A stretch of DNA of 64,000 bases from Leptodontidium sp. MPI-SDFR-AT-0119 (GCA_020726505.1 JAHLEZ010000012.1:682001-746000); one strand, 5' to 3'; shown: positions 1 to 10,613, counted from the stretch's first letter. The notes: generated by a model from the sequence alone, not told the origin. A program made the numbers and translations.

Positions 1-567
1 GTCGGGCGAGACTGCAAAGCAGAGTATGATGACGTGCCCCCGCTTGATAAATTCTCGATGTGTTGAAGTTATCCCATTCCTAGTGAAACAGTTAGCAGAC
101 AACAAAACACAGAAAAGCCATCCGGTTTCCTAACCTTAGGGTGTAAGGGACGTGTCGAATTCTTGGGTGTCTCTTGGCTAGTGCCCGTCCGAATGGCTCG
201 AAGGGGTCACTGATGTCTGTCGGATCCTGACTGATGGGAATCACAACTGGTGTTAGAAGTATAACAACATTTGTCTCCTGCAGAGCTCTGATGTAACTAA
301 GCCAATCCCGCAAATCTCTTGATATAATTGCAAGGCTGTGTCTGTTTGGGTCCAGGACGGCAGGTGGCCTGGAAGGAGGTAAAGACGGCGCTTCGGAGCC
401 AATGTCCCTGGGAAAGTAAGATATAATTGATCATACGGTGAGTTGAGCAGTCCGTCTTACATCTCATCCGTCTCTGCAGCCGATGGGTCGGACTCGTCGT
501 CGTGGATCGTGTTATTGACATGTGGATCTGGACTTTCTGATCCGGGCAACGCAGTAATTAAAGCCAT
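1..567 (-). CDS. Conserved hypothetical protein, 5' part (three exons, cut by window edge)
   Basis: Exons on the minus strand: 567-461, 407-135 and 79-1 (continues off the window). Introns 408-460 (53 bp, GTAAGA...CAG) and 80-134 (55 bp, GTTAGG, branch TGCTAAC, TAG) join in phase, which supports the model. The start ATG at 567 opens an acidic, Ser/Asp-rich leader of about 36 residues; then comes a conserved-looking segment with hydrophobic VVILLTPVVIPI followed by SDPFEPFGRALAKRHPRIRH and, after the second intron, NGITSTHREFIKRGHVIIL. The alternating hydrophobic strands look like a folded cytoplasmic domain, but I cannot name the family with confidence. No membrane segment or signal peptide in the visible part. 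No premature stops, so this gene lies outside the RIP-damaged zone. Confidence 0.6.
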
Positions 568-1172
568 AGTACTCGATAGAGGTGAAGAGCTGGATGCTCC
601 TCTTTAATAACGAGGGAGAACGCGAATGTTATACTCCGGAGGAAGAGAATGGACTTTGTTCACCGAGGGAATCTCCACCGCGCTAATGATAAATCACGCT
701 GTGTCCTTTCCAGACCGTCAAATGCCGTCCTACAAGCAGGGATCCCTCTCAGGTACTCAGGGACAGGGCTGTTGTCAGGAAACAAGGTGAATTTAAAGAC
801 ACAGAATTTGTGTATAATCTGCTTGGGATTAATCTCAATGATTGCGATGCAAGGGAGTGTATTCTACAAACTCAACCCTCTCTTTCCTCCATTAGCCTAA
901 GTCTGTTTTAAGTACAGTGCATTTACAGTACAATAAGCTTAAATGCTCTCATCGATCTCATAATCCCAAGAAAACAACACAGGCATTTACGATCGAACAG
1001 CAGACTGAATCGAGGAAAGAAAAGTATATATTACAAAAGCAAACCCGTTTGACTCGGGCAGCACCAAAACTAGCAGAGAAAGAAACGAATTTGACAAGAA
1101 AGAGATAAATGCTAAAAGCCGCTATAGGCTTTCGACCCAAACACTGGGCATTCATTGTGACCCTTTAATCTT
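568..1172. other. Intergenic region, no gene seen
   Basis: Between the start of the left-edge gene and the 3' end of the zinc-finger gene. Short open frames on both strands have no protein-like composition and no supported splice structure. It probably holds the promoter of the left gene (transcribed leftwards) and the 3' UTR of the zinc-finger gene. Confidence 0.5.
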
Positions 1173-2257
1173 CTAAATCCAAGAGCCTTGGAACTCCTGA
1201 GACCAAATGTGCTCCTGCATGAGGATGTTCTCTTCCACGGGAAGCTGTTGAGGGAATATTCCGTGCCATTGCCCGTTAAGAACCGTGATTTGGAACGATG
1301 TGTTGTGCGCTGCTTGTTGGGGGTTGGGGTGTGGCGCTTGCGATACCGGACTTGATCTTGGGGCAGAAGAGTAGGGGCTTGGGTCGCTGGCGTGAGATAT
1401 ATATGTTCCGAATTGATAAGAAGGTTCGTAGGTCTCAATAGGTGTCAAAGTTGCCGCTCCTGGACTGATTTCTCCTGGAACGTAGTTTAGAGTGTAAGGT
1501 GGGAGATCTGTTACCCAGGGTTGGGGTTGGTTTAGAATCGGTCCGCTGAAGTGATGATCATGGGACAGATTGTGACTTTGGGCGTAAGCTTGCTGTATAG
1601 GCAGGCTGTTGTGTTGTTGACTGGAGGGCTGTGCATATGTTTGATGCACAGGAAGTCCAGTTTGAATGAGAGAGTGCGGAGGCTCAACGGCCTGTTGCAT
1701 TCGTGTTCGGCCTGAATGTTGAGGTGTGGAAGGAAAACCACTATTCTCTAATTCAGACGTCTCGCTATCGTCCAATTCTGACAAGTGTGAATCTCCTTGA
1801 TAGGAACGCTGGTGCTTCAATAAGCCATACTTTCGGGTGAAGCTACGCCTACAAACGTGGCAATTGTGCGATCGCACATCTGTATGAATTTTGCGATGTT
1901 TGGCCAATGTTGAAGGCTGCTTTGGATCAGAGAGGTCAGGAACTGCGAGTCTTGGTACTTACATCAGAGAATTTTTTTTTACATTGATTACATTGATGCG
2001 GCTTCTCCCCTGTGTGGGTTCGAATGTGAATCGTCAAGCTATAACTTTCGACGAAGCTCTTGTTACACCCGGGAATCACACAAAAGTATTGCTTGTTGTT
2101 AGTGTGATACCGGTAGTGTCTTTGAAGTTCAAAATTCCGCTTGAAGCTCTATAACAGAGGGTCAGCTGGCCATCTACACTCACACCGTCACCGAAAGACT
2201 AACTTTACCGCAGGTTTGCCGGTCACACCGGAATTGTCTTGCATCTGCCAATTCCAT
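1173..2257 (-). CDS. C2H2 zinc-finger transcription factor (three exons)
   Basis: Exons 2257-2204, 2148-1963 and 1916-1173; introns 2149-2203 (GTTAGT...TATAG, with CTGAC branch) and 1917-1962 (GTAAGT...CAG) keep phase and give about 327 residues. Splicing assembles a tandem array of fingers: CDRQTCGK-SFKRNFELQRH, CNKSFVESYSLTIHIRTH with the linker TGEKP, then CNQCKKKFSDPSTLAKH split over the second intron, and a fourth degenerate finger CHVCRRSFTRKYGLLKH whose last His is displaced. The C-terminal half is Gln/Pro/Ser-rich, typical of a transactivation tail. Expected role: nuclear DNA-binding regulator; targets unknown. The chosen ATG is the first in the exon, but the frame stays open upstream to beyond 2340, so the true start may be earlier. 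No RIP-type stops. Confidence 0.8.
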
Positions 2258-3254
2258 CACGTCTATACTCGGGCTTCGGTCCGACGGCCGGAGAGTGATG
2301 GAAGTAGTTTCTGTGATCTTGTTTGGGGAATGTGTAGACAACGAGTGCTTTTCGCTGGTTTTGCAAGGATCCGGAACGTAGAGAGGTCAGACAAGTGCGA
2401 ACGGCTGAGATACAGAATATCTAGCGAACTTATATATATTTCAGAGCTCCGTGAGGAACCAACTCCGTCGACTGAAACGACTCAGGAGGTTGGATTATTG
2501 AATCGATACAGTTTACTTCGAAGTAGATCCGGGAGGGTTTCCCGAACAGGCGGTGCACGAGCCCCAAGTCCTACTGAGTTCCCAGGACGGAAGCTCAGCT
2601 CGTTAGAATCCGGGAGTAACATCCTGCTATGTGGGCGGGTACAAGGATGTTCCGATTAGGTCTTTCAGGCGCCTCTCCCCAAGAACCTATTATTGCCCCC
2701 ACACGGGTCCACTTTCTGCGCCACGTACAGCGGAAATTCTTTCGTGGTTCGATCTATCCCAAAGAATCGTCGATCTCAAGCTACTACTCTCTGCCGTTTC
2801 CAGGTTTCTACAGCGCAGTCCTACGGAAGGATCCACTCCACGCCACATGCAGGCCTCAGAAACGCCAGATACCAGCAGTCGTAAGCATGATGATTGGCAG
2901 GACGGGCGGGGTGCGGCTTACGTGAATGCCTTCTAGGATGGACCAGAACCCTCCGATAAAAGACGAGATGGTCGTTCCATGACAAGTACAATGCTCGACA
3001 TGTTAGAGGTATCCTATCGTGAGAATGATGTCCAGCGGATAGATATGCTTCGTGGGTGTGCGTAAGGCAGATGGAATACGAGAGTGGTCACCTGGGAGCT
3101 GGGGAGTAGCTTGTTCTTACATATGCTAACGTGGGCGGTGGTTGATGTTGGGCTGGTGTCGTGAAATGTGAGCAGAGAGAAAAATTCTCACATCGGCTGG
3201 TGCATGTGGGTGTAAGCAGATTCCTAAAAACGTTGATAATTTACAATTGAGGTG
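2258..3254. other. Intergenic / promoter region of the zinc-finger gene
   Basis: No convincing gene. The first ~100 bp upstream of 2257 remain open in the zinc-finger frame and could encode an N-terminal extension. Plus-strand open frames here (2141-2659, 2629-2936) lie antisense to or beside the zinc-finger exons, lack recognisable domains and are taken as chance. Confidence 0.4.
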
Positions 3255-3861
3255 TCATTTGATCCCGAACTTTGCTCCAAGTACCCGCATTGACCTCAGG
3301 GTTCCGTCCACTTGACTCGCAATGCCCGTTTGAATGTCCTGCCAAAGATATCTGAATAGTAGGAATCGCTCGTAGTATTGTTGAATCAGCAACCTCCCTG
3401 CCCACTTCCTTTCCAAGACTTCCTCATGCACAGAGATGTCACGGGTGCAGCCACTTAGAACATAGTCACGACCTAGTCTTGAGATTGCTGGCCCATCTCC
3501 TGCCAGATGGATTGAATTAAACACATCTCGGCTCAGCCCATAATTCCACAACCAGGTCCATAGCCTGCTATACCGGCCATCATGCTCCACGAGAAGTAAA
3601 ACTCCAGACAGAGATGTCTCAAGTTTGTCCAAATGGAATTCTGTAGCTTGATGATCTCCCGACACCTGAAAGACTTTGGGCAATACTTCCGACAGAATTT
3701 TGAATTCATACTACATCGATCAGCTATCGCAAGAAAGTCCTGATCGAAGAACATACAGTCACAGTCACCGTCTCGATGTCACTAGTCGTGCTGTAAGACA
3801 CAGTGGTCTCAACTGGATTCGAACCGCCGGAAGTGATCGTAGTGCAGAGGCGGCCAGTCAT
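3255..3861 (-). CDS. Hypothetical protein, two-exon model
   Basis: Exons 3861-3757 and 3710-3255 joined over a 46-bp intron (3711-3756, GTATGT...TGTAG) give 186 residues. The first exon is Thr/Ser-rich; the second encodes a mixed alpha/beta-like sequence with several Trp (WTWLWNYG, ERKWAGRLLIQQYYERF). No family recognised, no signal peptide or membrane helix. The start is uncertain: further upstream (about 3870-4030, minus) another frame encodes a Pro-rich stretch (PPQDEASEFRPPHPAS) that could be an additional exon. No premature stops in the modelled exons. Confidence 0.4.
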
Positions 3862-4673
3862 CGTGCATGGAACAGGGGATGCAATGGAGCAATGATAATT
3901 GACGCTGCTTCACGCTGTTCACAGGCTGGGTGAGAAATAGGCCAATATGGTTGGTGAGGAGGGCAACTTGCAGGGTGAGGAGGGCGGAATTCAGATGCCT
4001 CGTCTTGTGGAGGCCCAAATGCTGAGGATGAAGTGAGGCAAATACAAAGGACGAGCGGTCAGGAATGCAGGTACCACCGGAAAACCTTGATTGATCAATG
4101 AGGAAGTGAGGAGGGCACCTGCAGGTTCTCTAGCTTCTTATACATTTTTCGCATTCGCTCGTTGCTGATTGAGATATATGATTGAAATCCAGTAGTACGA
4201 GCAGTCTCCACAACGTGTTGATCATCTAAGAAACAAAGCACCTTCTTCCACAGCACTGATGGCAGTTACCTTTAAGATAGTATGAACCACCTTCTCGATT
4301 GGATTCAGTCGGATCACTCCCCCGTTACACACATAGTGCCAACCAGCAATAGTATTTTTTTATTTTTAATGTGGAAATCTTTACCAAGCGGGAACGACCT
4401 AGAATCCCCACACAATTCTACAAAGGGAATCGCCAGAGGGAAGGTGGAGGAAGCTAGCCGTGCCGTACCGAACGAATGGTCTGGGTCCCATCACGACCGA
4501 CAGGGATTGCTGTTGTCACAGGGGTGGATAACAGCAACCCCTGTCAGCTCGCATCCCCCATCACGATGCGTACAAAACAAGGGTGATTGTACGCCAACAG
4601 ACAGGCCGCGAAGCTCGCCCAGTTTCCCAGTCCCAGTTTCCCAGTCTTTTTCCTATCTTTCCAGTGGACTACT
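3862..4673. other. Gap with possible upstream exon and a long inverted repeat
   Basis: Left part may hold an extra exon of the minus-strand gene (Pro-rich frame around 3870-4030) and short imperfect duplications of GGTGAGGAGGGC. The right part is the likely promoter and 5' UTR of the gene starting at 4674 and includes a hairpin-forming inverted repeat (4499-4545) and a short direct duplication of AGTTTCCCAGTCC near 4621-4650. Confidence 0.35.
4499..4545. repeat. Inverted repeat, 16-bp arms
   Basis: GACAGGGATTGCTGTT (4499-4514) and AACAGCAACCCCTGTC (4530-4545) are reverse complements at 15 of 16 positions with a 15-bp spacer. It lies about 130 bp upstream of the start codon at 4674. It could fold as a hairpin or be bound by a dimeric regulator, or be the relic of a small inverted-repeat element; no flanking duplication was found. 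Confidence 0.5.
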
Positions 4674-6676
4674 ATGGATGACGGAGACCTTCGATCTCTG
4701 TGCATAGAGAAAGAATCCTACTATACGCTCGATCAGCAGCAAGAGGCCCTTATCTATCCTGGCCGCCCACAGCGGATTTTTCGTGATCGCGACACATACG
4801 TTCATATAGTCATTCCAGTCCTCACACACTGGGTCGCTGTACAAGTCACAATATCTCCATTTGCTCTCCAACAATATCCCGGACAGACGTTTTTCTCATC
4901 GAAGTTTCGCTATGGACCTTGCTGTTGTCAAATAAACCAATCCCATGCATCGATTGTTGCAAATACAGTTCAAAAAGTTATCGATTTCTTTTACCAGTCA
5001 TTCTCTTGGAACTACTCTTCGGCAGAGTGGTAAGTTAGCCTTCAAGTTGGAAGAATCATCTAACATGAGGCCAGTTGCATTTTGGACCCTCCTACCAATA
5101 CCGATGTCGAACAATGCATTCCAGTTGCGATATCCAGATTTCAAGCTTATGCAGGGTCTACAAGCCTTGCTCAAGACCACTCATCCACCATCAAGAGCCT
5201 TGCACAGGACCCCTCAACTGTCGCCTTGAGCATCACCCGCCTCTCAACAAACACCGATATTCTCCCTTCTCAAGACTACCCCGTCAACATTGGCAATGCG
5301 CCCAACGGCACGGGCTGTCTGGCACGCGATGCTCTACAACCTTCTCCTCCCAGCAAAAAGCGCAAGCGCCGGCAGTTGCCACCTCCGAGCGACGAACAGC
5401 TTGTCAAGGACACCGCGGCTTGGCTACAAGACGGAATTAAGAAATTGTCTACCAAAAACTCCCCCGAGTTTGTTCACCCATCTGGTGAAGATTTTCCATA
5501 TGGCGAAGCGAATGCTTGTGCAATGTACTTGTGGAATTGGGCAGGGAGTGTAGAGAATTCAACGGCCGCTATCGTCTGGCCCACGCGATATATCTCTGCT
5601 TGTCTCTTGCTGGTGGGTTCCGCATTTACGTCACCTGTGACGCCAGAAATGGACAAGCACAGAGACACTATTCATAATTGGCGTGTCTTTGCAGAAATTG
5701 TCAACTCAATCATAAATGAGATGCTGTTGAGCTGGAATGTCAAAGCTTACCTCCTCTACAATATCTTTGCTGGTACGCAACCGATAACACATTCCACGGG
5801 TCATACAATTGCTGACATTAATATAGCGAAAGGGTCGCGGCTGAATCTCATAGCCCGTCAATCAAAGCTAAGGCGAAAGGCTTTTATTTTCGGAGTTGTC
5901 ACTGCGTTGAAAGAAGTCTCACCTCCTAGCAACGTTGAGTCACTTTTCAATCCGACAATAATTCTTGGCCGTATGCTCCCTCAGAGAAGGTATGATCTCC
6001 CAATAATTTAATAGTGATATGAACTAATACCTGTTAAGTCATGAAGAGATATGTAAAGCGATAGGGCTTCCATCTGCTATAACCAATAGGACGATCGAGG
6101 GTGATAGATCGGTACCGCGAATTCATGTGGCTACTCTTTGCCACCGATTAGTAGGCTCTGATCGTTTCCTCATGGGTCAACCGACTCCACCTACAACACC
6201 ACCGACGTTGCAGCATGACCACATTGATACCGACTTCATCACGGGAGAGTGCAACAGAGACGATAATGCTTCAACTACCATTGGTGCTGGCTCAGGTAAA
6301 GCTAGCAACTGCCACCCGTCGCACCCCACTTGTAGTGCAGGCAGCTTAACGCTCACCGAAACAGCTGGAACAGGGCTTTCGGAAGGCCCTCGGATTGAGA
6401 CAGACAATACAGCCAGCTGCGTAGCTGGTCAGGAACTGAGGATGAGACTAGGTAAGTAGCTTCTCGTACTCTCTCGATAGAGAATCAAACTAACTACGAG
6501 GTGTCAATACAGGAGGTCCTATGCTTTCGGGCCGCGACTGCGACACACCCGACGACGAAGTATTTCAACCATTGGACTACGAGCCCGGAGCTGACCTAGA
6601 AACCTGGCAGTCAGAGAGCTACCAGTTTGATGGAGACCAATGCGTCTTTCCGCCAGACGTCTTTCGTATTGTCTAA
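4674..6676 (+). CDS. Orphan protein, 615 residues, four exons
   Basis: Exons 4674-5029, 5075-5989, 6039-6451 and 6513-6676. Introns of 45, 49 and 61 bp have GTAAGT/GTATGA/GTAAGT donors, CTAAC or ACTAATA branch sites and AG acceptors, and every junction keeps phase; the sum is 616 codons with TAA at the end. The N-terminal ~115 residues contain the hydrophobic THWVAVQVTISPF, distantly reminiscent of the HW motif of Ulp1-like peptidases, but no catalytic set is visible. A basic KKRKRR run near residue 215 could be a nuclear localisation signal. The C-terminal third is Thr/Ser/Pro-rich and acidic. No family assigned. Its stop overlaps that of the converging gene at 6673-7258. No RIP-type stops, so likely intact. 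Confidence 0.7.
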
Positions 6677-7258
6677 TCATCTGGGGACGTCTCATCAGGG
6701 GCCGTCCATTCCGACACAAGAGCGAAGCCCCCTCCCTTCTGTCTATCCCACAGCTGCCGCGTATCATGTCCAACAAGAAGAGCGTCCCCACTCGCCATGA
6801 CTCTATCAGGATCGTTCTCGAACTCGAACTTGGGCAATCCATTGTCACAAGATAGCGGGCCCAGCGCAACAAATATTGTAACCTTCCCTTCCCCCTTGTA
6901 CCATTTCGCGGTATGTCGAGCGCAGTAAAGCAGAAGGTATGATCTTATGAGTTGAGCGTCTTTTGATTCGAGGAATTCCGCAGCGAGTTTCTTGCCGACA
7001 TTCTGTAACCTTGTAAGTGATCCGCTAAGACAGACAAGAAGCTTTTGAAGCGCTACTTACGTCAAGGAAGTCTGTTACTAATTTATTAGTCTTTTGTAGA
7101 TCTACGGTCTTCAGGTGTTTATTGAAATTCGGTTGCGTATCTGGCCTCTTGTCCACAATGCCGGGGGTGTGCGACTCAACATATTTGGACAATTCTGCAT
7201 GTGCTGCGTCGGCGGCTGTAGAAGCGATGGACTTTGCGGCAAGCTTGGGTGGAGCCAT
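6673..7258 (-). CDS. Hypothetical protein, 175 residues, two exons
   Basis: Exons 7258-7061 and 7002-6673 with a 58-bp intron (7003-7060, GTAAGT...TTACAG) give 66 + 109 residues ending at TAG. The N-terminus MAPPKLAAKSIASTAADAA is Ala-rich; the middle has an amphipathic helical segment (NVGKKLAAEFLESKDAQLIR) and the C-terminus is acidic (DETSPDD). No membrane segment or known domain. It converges on the 615-residue gene and the two coding regions share bases 6673-6676, leaving no room for separate 3' UTRs without antisense overlap. Confidence 0.6.
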
Positions 7259-7552
7259 AGTTAGGAGGTGTAAGAGAAGTCTGGAGTTTTTCTAGTAATG
7301 AAGAGCCGTTCGATTTATGTTTCGTCCTTAGGCGACAAGGCAGAATTTAGTGGTGATGTGTCCACTGATGCGTCATGCGATCATGTGATTCGGACTTAAC
7401 CCAATCAATATCAAATGTAATTAGCTAAATTCCCAGCTCTGGTACACGAGCTCGAGACGAGCCGCCTCGACTTGAGCAGCAGGGCGCACAGATGTCTGTA
7501 CTTCTCAACCTCTCAGAGAGATCTCAAGCTTTTTGCCCTCCTGAGCATTGGG

Positions 7553-7898
7553 TCAATCGGTAAATGCAATTTCTGTGATTCTCCGGGATTGCAGCCACAA
7601 GCTTATGGCCCTTGTCGTGGAGGGACCACAAGTTGTGGTATCTCTGAAGATGTGGAAGCTATCCAAGAATTTAGGAGGTCCCCAAAATACACCGTCTAAC
7701 CACGGCCTTGCTCCAGGATGAATTTCTCTCATAGACATAAACATTGCCACTTCTGGCTGGGGGGTGTACTTCGTTATTATGTGGGGAACGAAGCGCATGT
7801 GTGAGGACGCCTTGAAGGCAGGCCTCGAAAACAATAAGAGCGTCTTGTGTAGAAGCGACTTTGCCAGAAAAAGTAGGCTTAAGAGAAACATATGCCAT
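7553..7898 (-). pseudogene. Truncated Gti1/Pac2-family (WOPR box) gene with frameshift
   Basis: From the ATG at 7898 the frame encodes PTFSGKVASTQDALIVFEAC, then LTHALRSPHN and SGNVYVYERNSS, matching the first half of the WOPR DNA-binding domain of Gti1/Pac2/Wor1-type regulators. Near 7713-7722 one extra base shifts the match into another frame, where it continues as ARPWLDGVFWGPPKFLDSF and HIFRDTT before a stop at 7553. Known family members are several hundred residues and regulate morphology and virulence; this copy would be about 115 residues even if the frame were whole. Either a degraded paralog or a sequencing error at the shift; the lack of a C-terminal half favours a relic. Confidence 0.65.
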
Positions 7899-8593
7899 AT
7901 TGTCGTGTCTACTCTGAGTTTCCAAGCAATAGTGATATGGATGCGAGGTATGCAAGGATGCGTACAAGACGAGGAATGAAGACGATAAGTCTCTCGTTTG
8001 GATACTGTTTCTTTCATGGGGGGTTTGTTTAGTACGGAAAGTACGGCTTGTCGCTGACCTGATCGGGGAAATTGGGATACAACTAGTAATTGCGCTGCAG
8101 TTCGTATTCCTAGAACAGGAATAGGTTGCAAGAAGTTCAGCGTCCATTATGTCTACCCCGGAAATATCTGCTCCATCCCTCAGCATACTGCGATGAGACC
8201 CCAGGAGTCCTACTCCTTCAGTGTACCTATTATAAAAATGTTCATTTGTGAAACCAGATACCAAGATAAAAATATAAGCTTGTCGCAAGGAAAGGTATTC
8301 GGGGCTGTCAACATCTCATCTCTCACGGGAATGAATGAAGACTCCTGCAATATCTCCTCTTGCCATGCGAGCAACACTGCACGACGGCACCGGCTGTTTC
8401 CGGCAACAGATTCTCGTTGGAGTCGGCGACGAACCTAGCTTAGCCTTTAAAAACGGTTTCTGATATAAATAACAGTGCCCACTCTTTAGATGACTATTAT
8501 CAACGGCCATCAACTCAAATATACATTTTATTTTGAAGTTTTACATCTACCTGCCTTCACGTTTATTAAGCGTACTTGAAGTCACACCTCAAA
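7899..8593. other. Intergenic region
   Basis: Upstream of the WOPR relic on one side and of the small Cys-rich gene on the other. An open minus-strand frame upstream of 7898 has no recognisable content. An AT-rich ATATAAATA at about 8463 lies 130 bp before the start at 8594 and may act as a TATA element; nothing else recognised. Confidence 0.35.
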
Positions 8594-8758
8594 ATGGCCA
8601 TTCCCGTTTATTGTCACCACTCTTTTAACCTCCTCAAGTCGGAATCGACACTCATTCAATGGGTTTGCTCTATGTGCCACAGTGGGCCCCATTGGTACGT
8701 TTTTGAGTGCAAGTACTGCAGGTTGAAGACTTGTCGGCCTTGTATCAACAAAGTTTGA
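8594..8758 (+). CDS. Small Cys-rich putative zinc-binding protein, 54 residues
   Basis: ATG in good context (CAAAATGGCC) opens a 54-residue frame. The C-terminal half has Cys pairs WVCSMCHSGPHW, FECKYCRLKTC and PCINKV, i.e. CxxC-x10-CxxC-x4-CxxC, which suggests a compact zinc-binding fold like a zinc ribbon or crossed-brace knuckle. No signal peptide, so probably intracellular. I chose the Met at 8594 rather than the one 18 bp upstream because of its context. The sequence feels like part of a small fungal family of Cys-rich proteins, but function is unknown. Confidence 0.55.
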   Translation: MAIPVYCHHSFNLLKSESTLIQWVCSMCHSGPHWYVFECKYCRLKTCRPCINKV

Positions 8759-9164
8759 AAGCAGGAGGCCGCTCCTTTTGGTCGGGGGAGTAAGTGCGCA
8801 TATCAGAAGAGACGAGGAAATTGACTGAGCTGTAAGTTGAGTGTTCATAAAGCTCTACAGCTCTTCACTAGGTACTATATATCCAAACACCTTAAGCTAA
8901 TGCATATCCACGGCAGCGGGTTGGTCGATAGGATCTGGTGTTAATGAGGTGGAAATATTTGGGATGGAAGCTTGAAGTATTATTTTAAGGGAGGGGAGGG
9001 GGCACAAAATTGATGAACTTCCCATTCGGAACGTACCTTCTTTTATAGTTCTATTTGACACTGGGACACTCAGGTTTTTGTCATGCATTTATGAGTTCTA
9101 TATATGATTTACTCAAGAGTCAATACGATGGGAATTTGGGAACCGGGAAAAGGGGGTCGGCTGG
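8759..9164. other. Intergenic region, no gene seen
   Basis: AT-rich with a purine-rich patch (GGGAGGGGAGGGGGC near 8990). No protein-like frame that could supply the missing N-terminal part of the adjacent GNAT fragment. Confidence 0.4.
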
Positions 9165-9392
9165 ATGACAGGGGAATATGTATCGAACCAAGCAGAGCAA
9201 AGACAGAAGAGAGTGTTTTTACAGGCTACTCCTGAGGGTAAACCTCTATACTCGAAGCTTGGATTTGAGTTAAAAGCAGAAGCAAGTGTTGATTTGAAGG
9301 AATTTGGGAAGGAAGGAACATATGTTCAAAGCACTATGATTTTGGATCCATATGAGCCACAAAGAGGGGATGCCGGTATTAACGGGGTTTGA
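9165..9392 (+). pseudogene. GNAT acetyltransferase C-terminal fragment
   Basis: The frame contains KRVFLQATPEGKPLYSKLGF, the typical C-terminal beta-strand/helix signature of a GNAT N-acetyltransferase (residues following the acetyl-CoA loop), then the end of the domain (GTYVQSTMILDP). The acetyl-CoA-binding motif A and the N-terminal part are absent upstream, so this is a truncated relic about 70 residues long rather than a gene. It sits just left of the point where RIP-type damage begins. Confidence 0.6.
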
Positions 9393-9568
9393 GGCGGGTC
9401 GATCGCACGGTTAATGCTCCGTATCAATTTGATCGTTTCCGTGATTCGAGGCTCCAATCAACTCCCCTTGCCAAGGTCCTCTCACATTCAAATCTCCCTC
9501 CTACAACGTACTTAAAGAACCTCACCGTCTCCCCAAAGTCCGAGTTTCATCCTTCATTCACAAGCAGA

Positions 9569-9937
9569 ATGTGCGACTACACACAAGTCGAGTATAAGTG
9601 CGGCCATCGTCGTTATACCGTCAGAGCATAGTACACTAATTACGAGACGACACATCGGCGGTGTCCACCATCCGTAGTAGCCGTCGAATACAGGTAGGTT
9701 GTTCAAGAACGCTAGTGACCTATATATACTAACAATCTTCCTAGACTCGATAAAAGATATAGTGGGTTTACTTTAGCAAACCTGTTTTTATCGCTTGCTG
9801 ATTCTTTCTGCCGTAAGGGACTGTCGTGCCCCAGCAATAGAACCGAGCTAGATGAACCCGGGTCAGGCCAAGAAGGCTTGACTTACAATACCGAATGTGG
9901 GAAGAATTTTGCGAGGGAGGGAACAGTCATAGGCTAG
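9569..9937 (+). pseudogene. Small conserved Cys-containing protein with one premature stop
   Basis: ATG at 9569 opens MCDYTQVEYKCGHRRYTVRA, immediately followed by TAG at 9629-9631 where a Trp (TGG) is expected. The same frame then continues as NYETTHRRCPPSVVAVEYR to a 51-bp intron (9694-9744; GTAGGT, TACTAAC, TAG) and resumes with LDKRYSGFTL, ending at TAG 9935-9937, for 105 codons in all. The CGH/RCPP pattern resembles a family of short fungal Cys-rich proteins of unknown function. Apart from one G-to-A change the gene structure is whole, so it marks the left edge of the RIP-mutated block; readthrough or a non-mutated paralog elsewhere is possible. Confidence 0.6.
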
Positions 9938-10536
9938 TTTCCATTTACATATTTCTCCCCTCCAGTTACGTTAAAGAGGAGATAGAGAAAAGAAGGATCT
10001 CGAATTATCGTCAAGTGGCATCTAAGAGGGTAAAAAATAGGTAATCAATGTCTGAGTTATATATAGCATTTACATATACGGTACCATCTGATGTAGCCAA
10101 TACAGTCTTCTACGACCTTGCTACTTCGTGATAGTAATAGTCTAGGGGTGATCACATGATGTCATGTTATCCAGGGAGGTCATTGGAAACTAGAAGCCGC
10201 ACGGAGTTGCATGTGGAGCTTCGGGGATTACCAAAATCTCCCATACGTTAATACAATTGAACACCTTTCCTCGCCCCTTAATCGCATTCGACATAATAAT
10301 TAGGGATTTTTCCTCGTGTCCTTTAAGCTTCTGTCAAACCCGTGTCTCATCAGAAAATTTTCCATAACGTGCAATAGCTCTAGAATGTTTTCCTTCTAGA
10401 AGCTAGAGACGGGCGCGGGAATCTACACATAAACCTCACCAAAAACCGCCACTCGCTCACATTGTCGTTCATCTAGCTTTTTCAACGTGCATCCGAGCGA
10501 CTGGAGCCCGCGCTAGTGTTTGCGTTGCCCACCTTC

Positions 10537-10543
10537 TATATAA
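10537..10543 (+). promoter_or_regulatory. TATA box of the Zn2Cys6 gene
   Basis: TATATAA, 71-77 bp before the ATG at 10614, followed by a C/T-rich leader (CTTCTATCTTTCTTACG). Position and context suit a fungal core promoter. Confidence 0.4.
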
Positions 10544-10613
10544 CCTTCGGCTCTTCTATCTTTCTTACGTTGAATCACCAAACATTTGTTGCTAGCCCCC
10601 CTCAGCCTCCTTA

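Noticed and set aside
2141..2936. Plus-strand open frames as genes
   Set aside because: They lie partly antisense to zinc-finger exons, lack domains and splice support, and their composition looks like shadow coding.
3800..3860. tRNA gene suggested by GGTTCGAATCC on the minus strand
   Set aside because: The flanking bases do not pair as a T-stem and no acceptor, D or anticodon arms can be drawn; the sequence reads better as exon.
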